This document shows positions 5,029 through 5,267 of a stretch of DNA of 5,267 bases, in pieces. Every line of letters begins with the position of its first letter. Positions within the stretch are counted from its first letter, which is position 1. The DNA comes from an uncultured Clostridia bacterium (GTDB lineage: Bacteria > Bacillota > Clostridia > Christensenellales > Aristaeellaceae): the NCBI GenBank assembly GCA_934647305.1, contig CAKUFI010000120.1, forward strand, positions 1-5,267, written 5' to 3'. The position numbers and the translations under genes were made by a program. The notes beneath the pieces are model-generated. The model worked only from the letters and a program-made list of their open reading frames with translations, did not search any database and had not been told where the DNA came from.

Positions 5029-5261
5029 GCGGCGGCAATGCCGCCGCAGGGCGACTCGCCGGGAAGGGCGTGCTGAACGCCCGCGCCTCCCCGCACCCCA
5101 CCCACAGGCCTGCCGGCCTGCAAGGAAGCGATTTCCTGAAGGAAATCGCATTCAGCTTGTCAAAAAAGTTTTGACAAGCTGGTGGACGGGGGAGCAAGCT
5201 CCCCCGCCACTGCCCCCCTCTCCAGTCTCCGCTAAAAATCGAAGATTTTTCGAGCGCGGAG
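5029..5261. repeat. Array of about eight consecutive inverted repeats
   Basis: Arms in order: 5029-5036/5040-5047 (8 bp); 5050-5053/5057-5060 (4 bp); 5066-5071/5077-5082 (6 bp); 5105-5110/5115-5120 (6 bp); 5128-5136/5141-5149 (9 bp, loop TGAA); 5153-5165/5169-5181 (13 bp, loop AAG); 5182-5194/5199-5210 (12 pairs with one bulged A, loop CAAG); 5234-5240/5244-5250 (7 bp, loop GAA), the last enclosed by CTCCGC/GCGGAG at 5227-5232/5256-5261. Stem sequences differ, while the architecture (short perfect stem, 3-5 nt loop) repeats. No U-runs follow the stems, and no gene was found. Confidence 0.7.
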
Positions 5262-5267
5262 CCTGCA

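Noticed and set aside
4782..5174. Open frames across the terminator and hairpin array, both strands
   Set aside because: They run through the terminator and the inverted repeats, with Arg/Pro/Ala-rich, low-complexity products and no ribosome binding site.
5153..5181. 13-bp hairpin as an intrinsic terminator
   Set aside because: The A/T run is inside the stem and loop, and GC-rich sequence follows, so there is no U-run after the stem on either strand.

Overview
The window (5,267 bp) looks like chromosome of a GC-rich member of the Firmicutes (Bacillota), probably a gut-type Clostridia lineage. The reasons are strong GGAGG-type ribosome binding sites on every gene, TTGACA-17-TATnnT promoters, and a binding protein plus two permeases of the LplB/YtcP/LplA type with no ATPase gene beside them. 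The taxonomic guess comes from gene style only.

Layout. 1-103: three back-to-back GC-rich hairpins downstream of the regulator. 104-1108 (minus): a LacI-family repressor. 1109-1345: an AT-rich divergent control region with one promoter facing each way, a third promoter-like sequence, and three palindromes that could be operators. 1346-2326 (plus): first permease. 2327-2502: an unusually long 176-nt gap holding hairpins and framed by an exact 11-nt repeat that contains the ribosome binding site. 2503-3414: second permease. 3443-4858: secreted solute-binding protein with a DUF3502-like C-terminus. 4874-4912: strong intrinsic terminator. 4913-5267: no gene seen; its second half is a run of about eight perfect inverted repeats.

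How it works together (inference from family knowledge): the binding protein captures an oligosaccharide or sugar derivative, the two permeases form the membrane channel, and a shared MsmX-type ATPase encoded elsewhere would energise uptake. The divergent LacI-type protein is the obvious local repressor, with the sugar or a breakdown product as inducer. No catabolic enzyme lies in the window, so the substrate cannot be named.

The transporter cassette itself is ordinary. The parts worth a second look are non-coding: the 164-bp unit between the permeases that looks like an insertion with duplicated ends, the tandem hairpin arrays at both edges, and a repressor with unusual residues in its DNA-reading helix facing non-standard palindromes.
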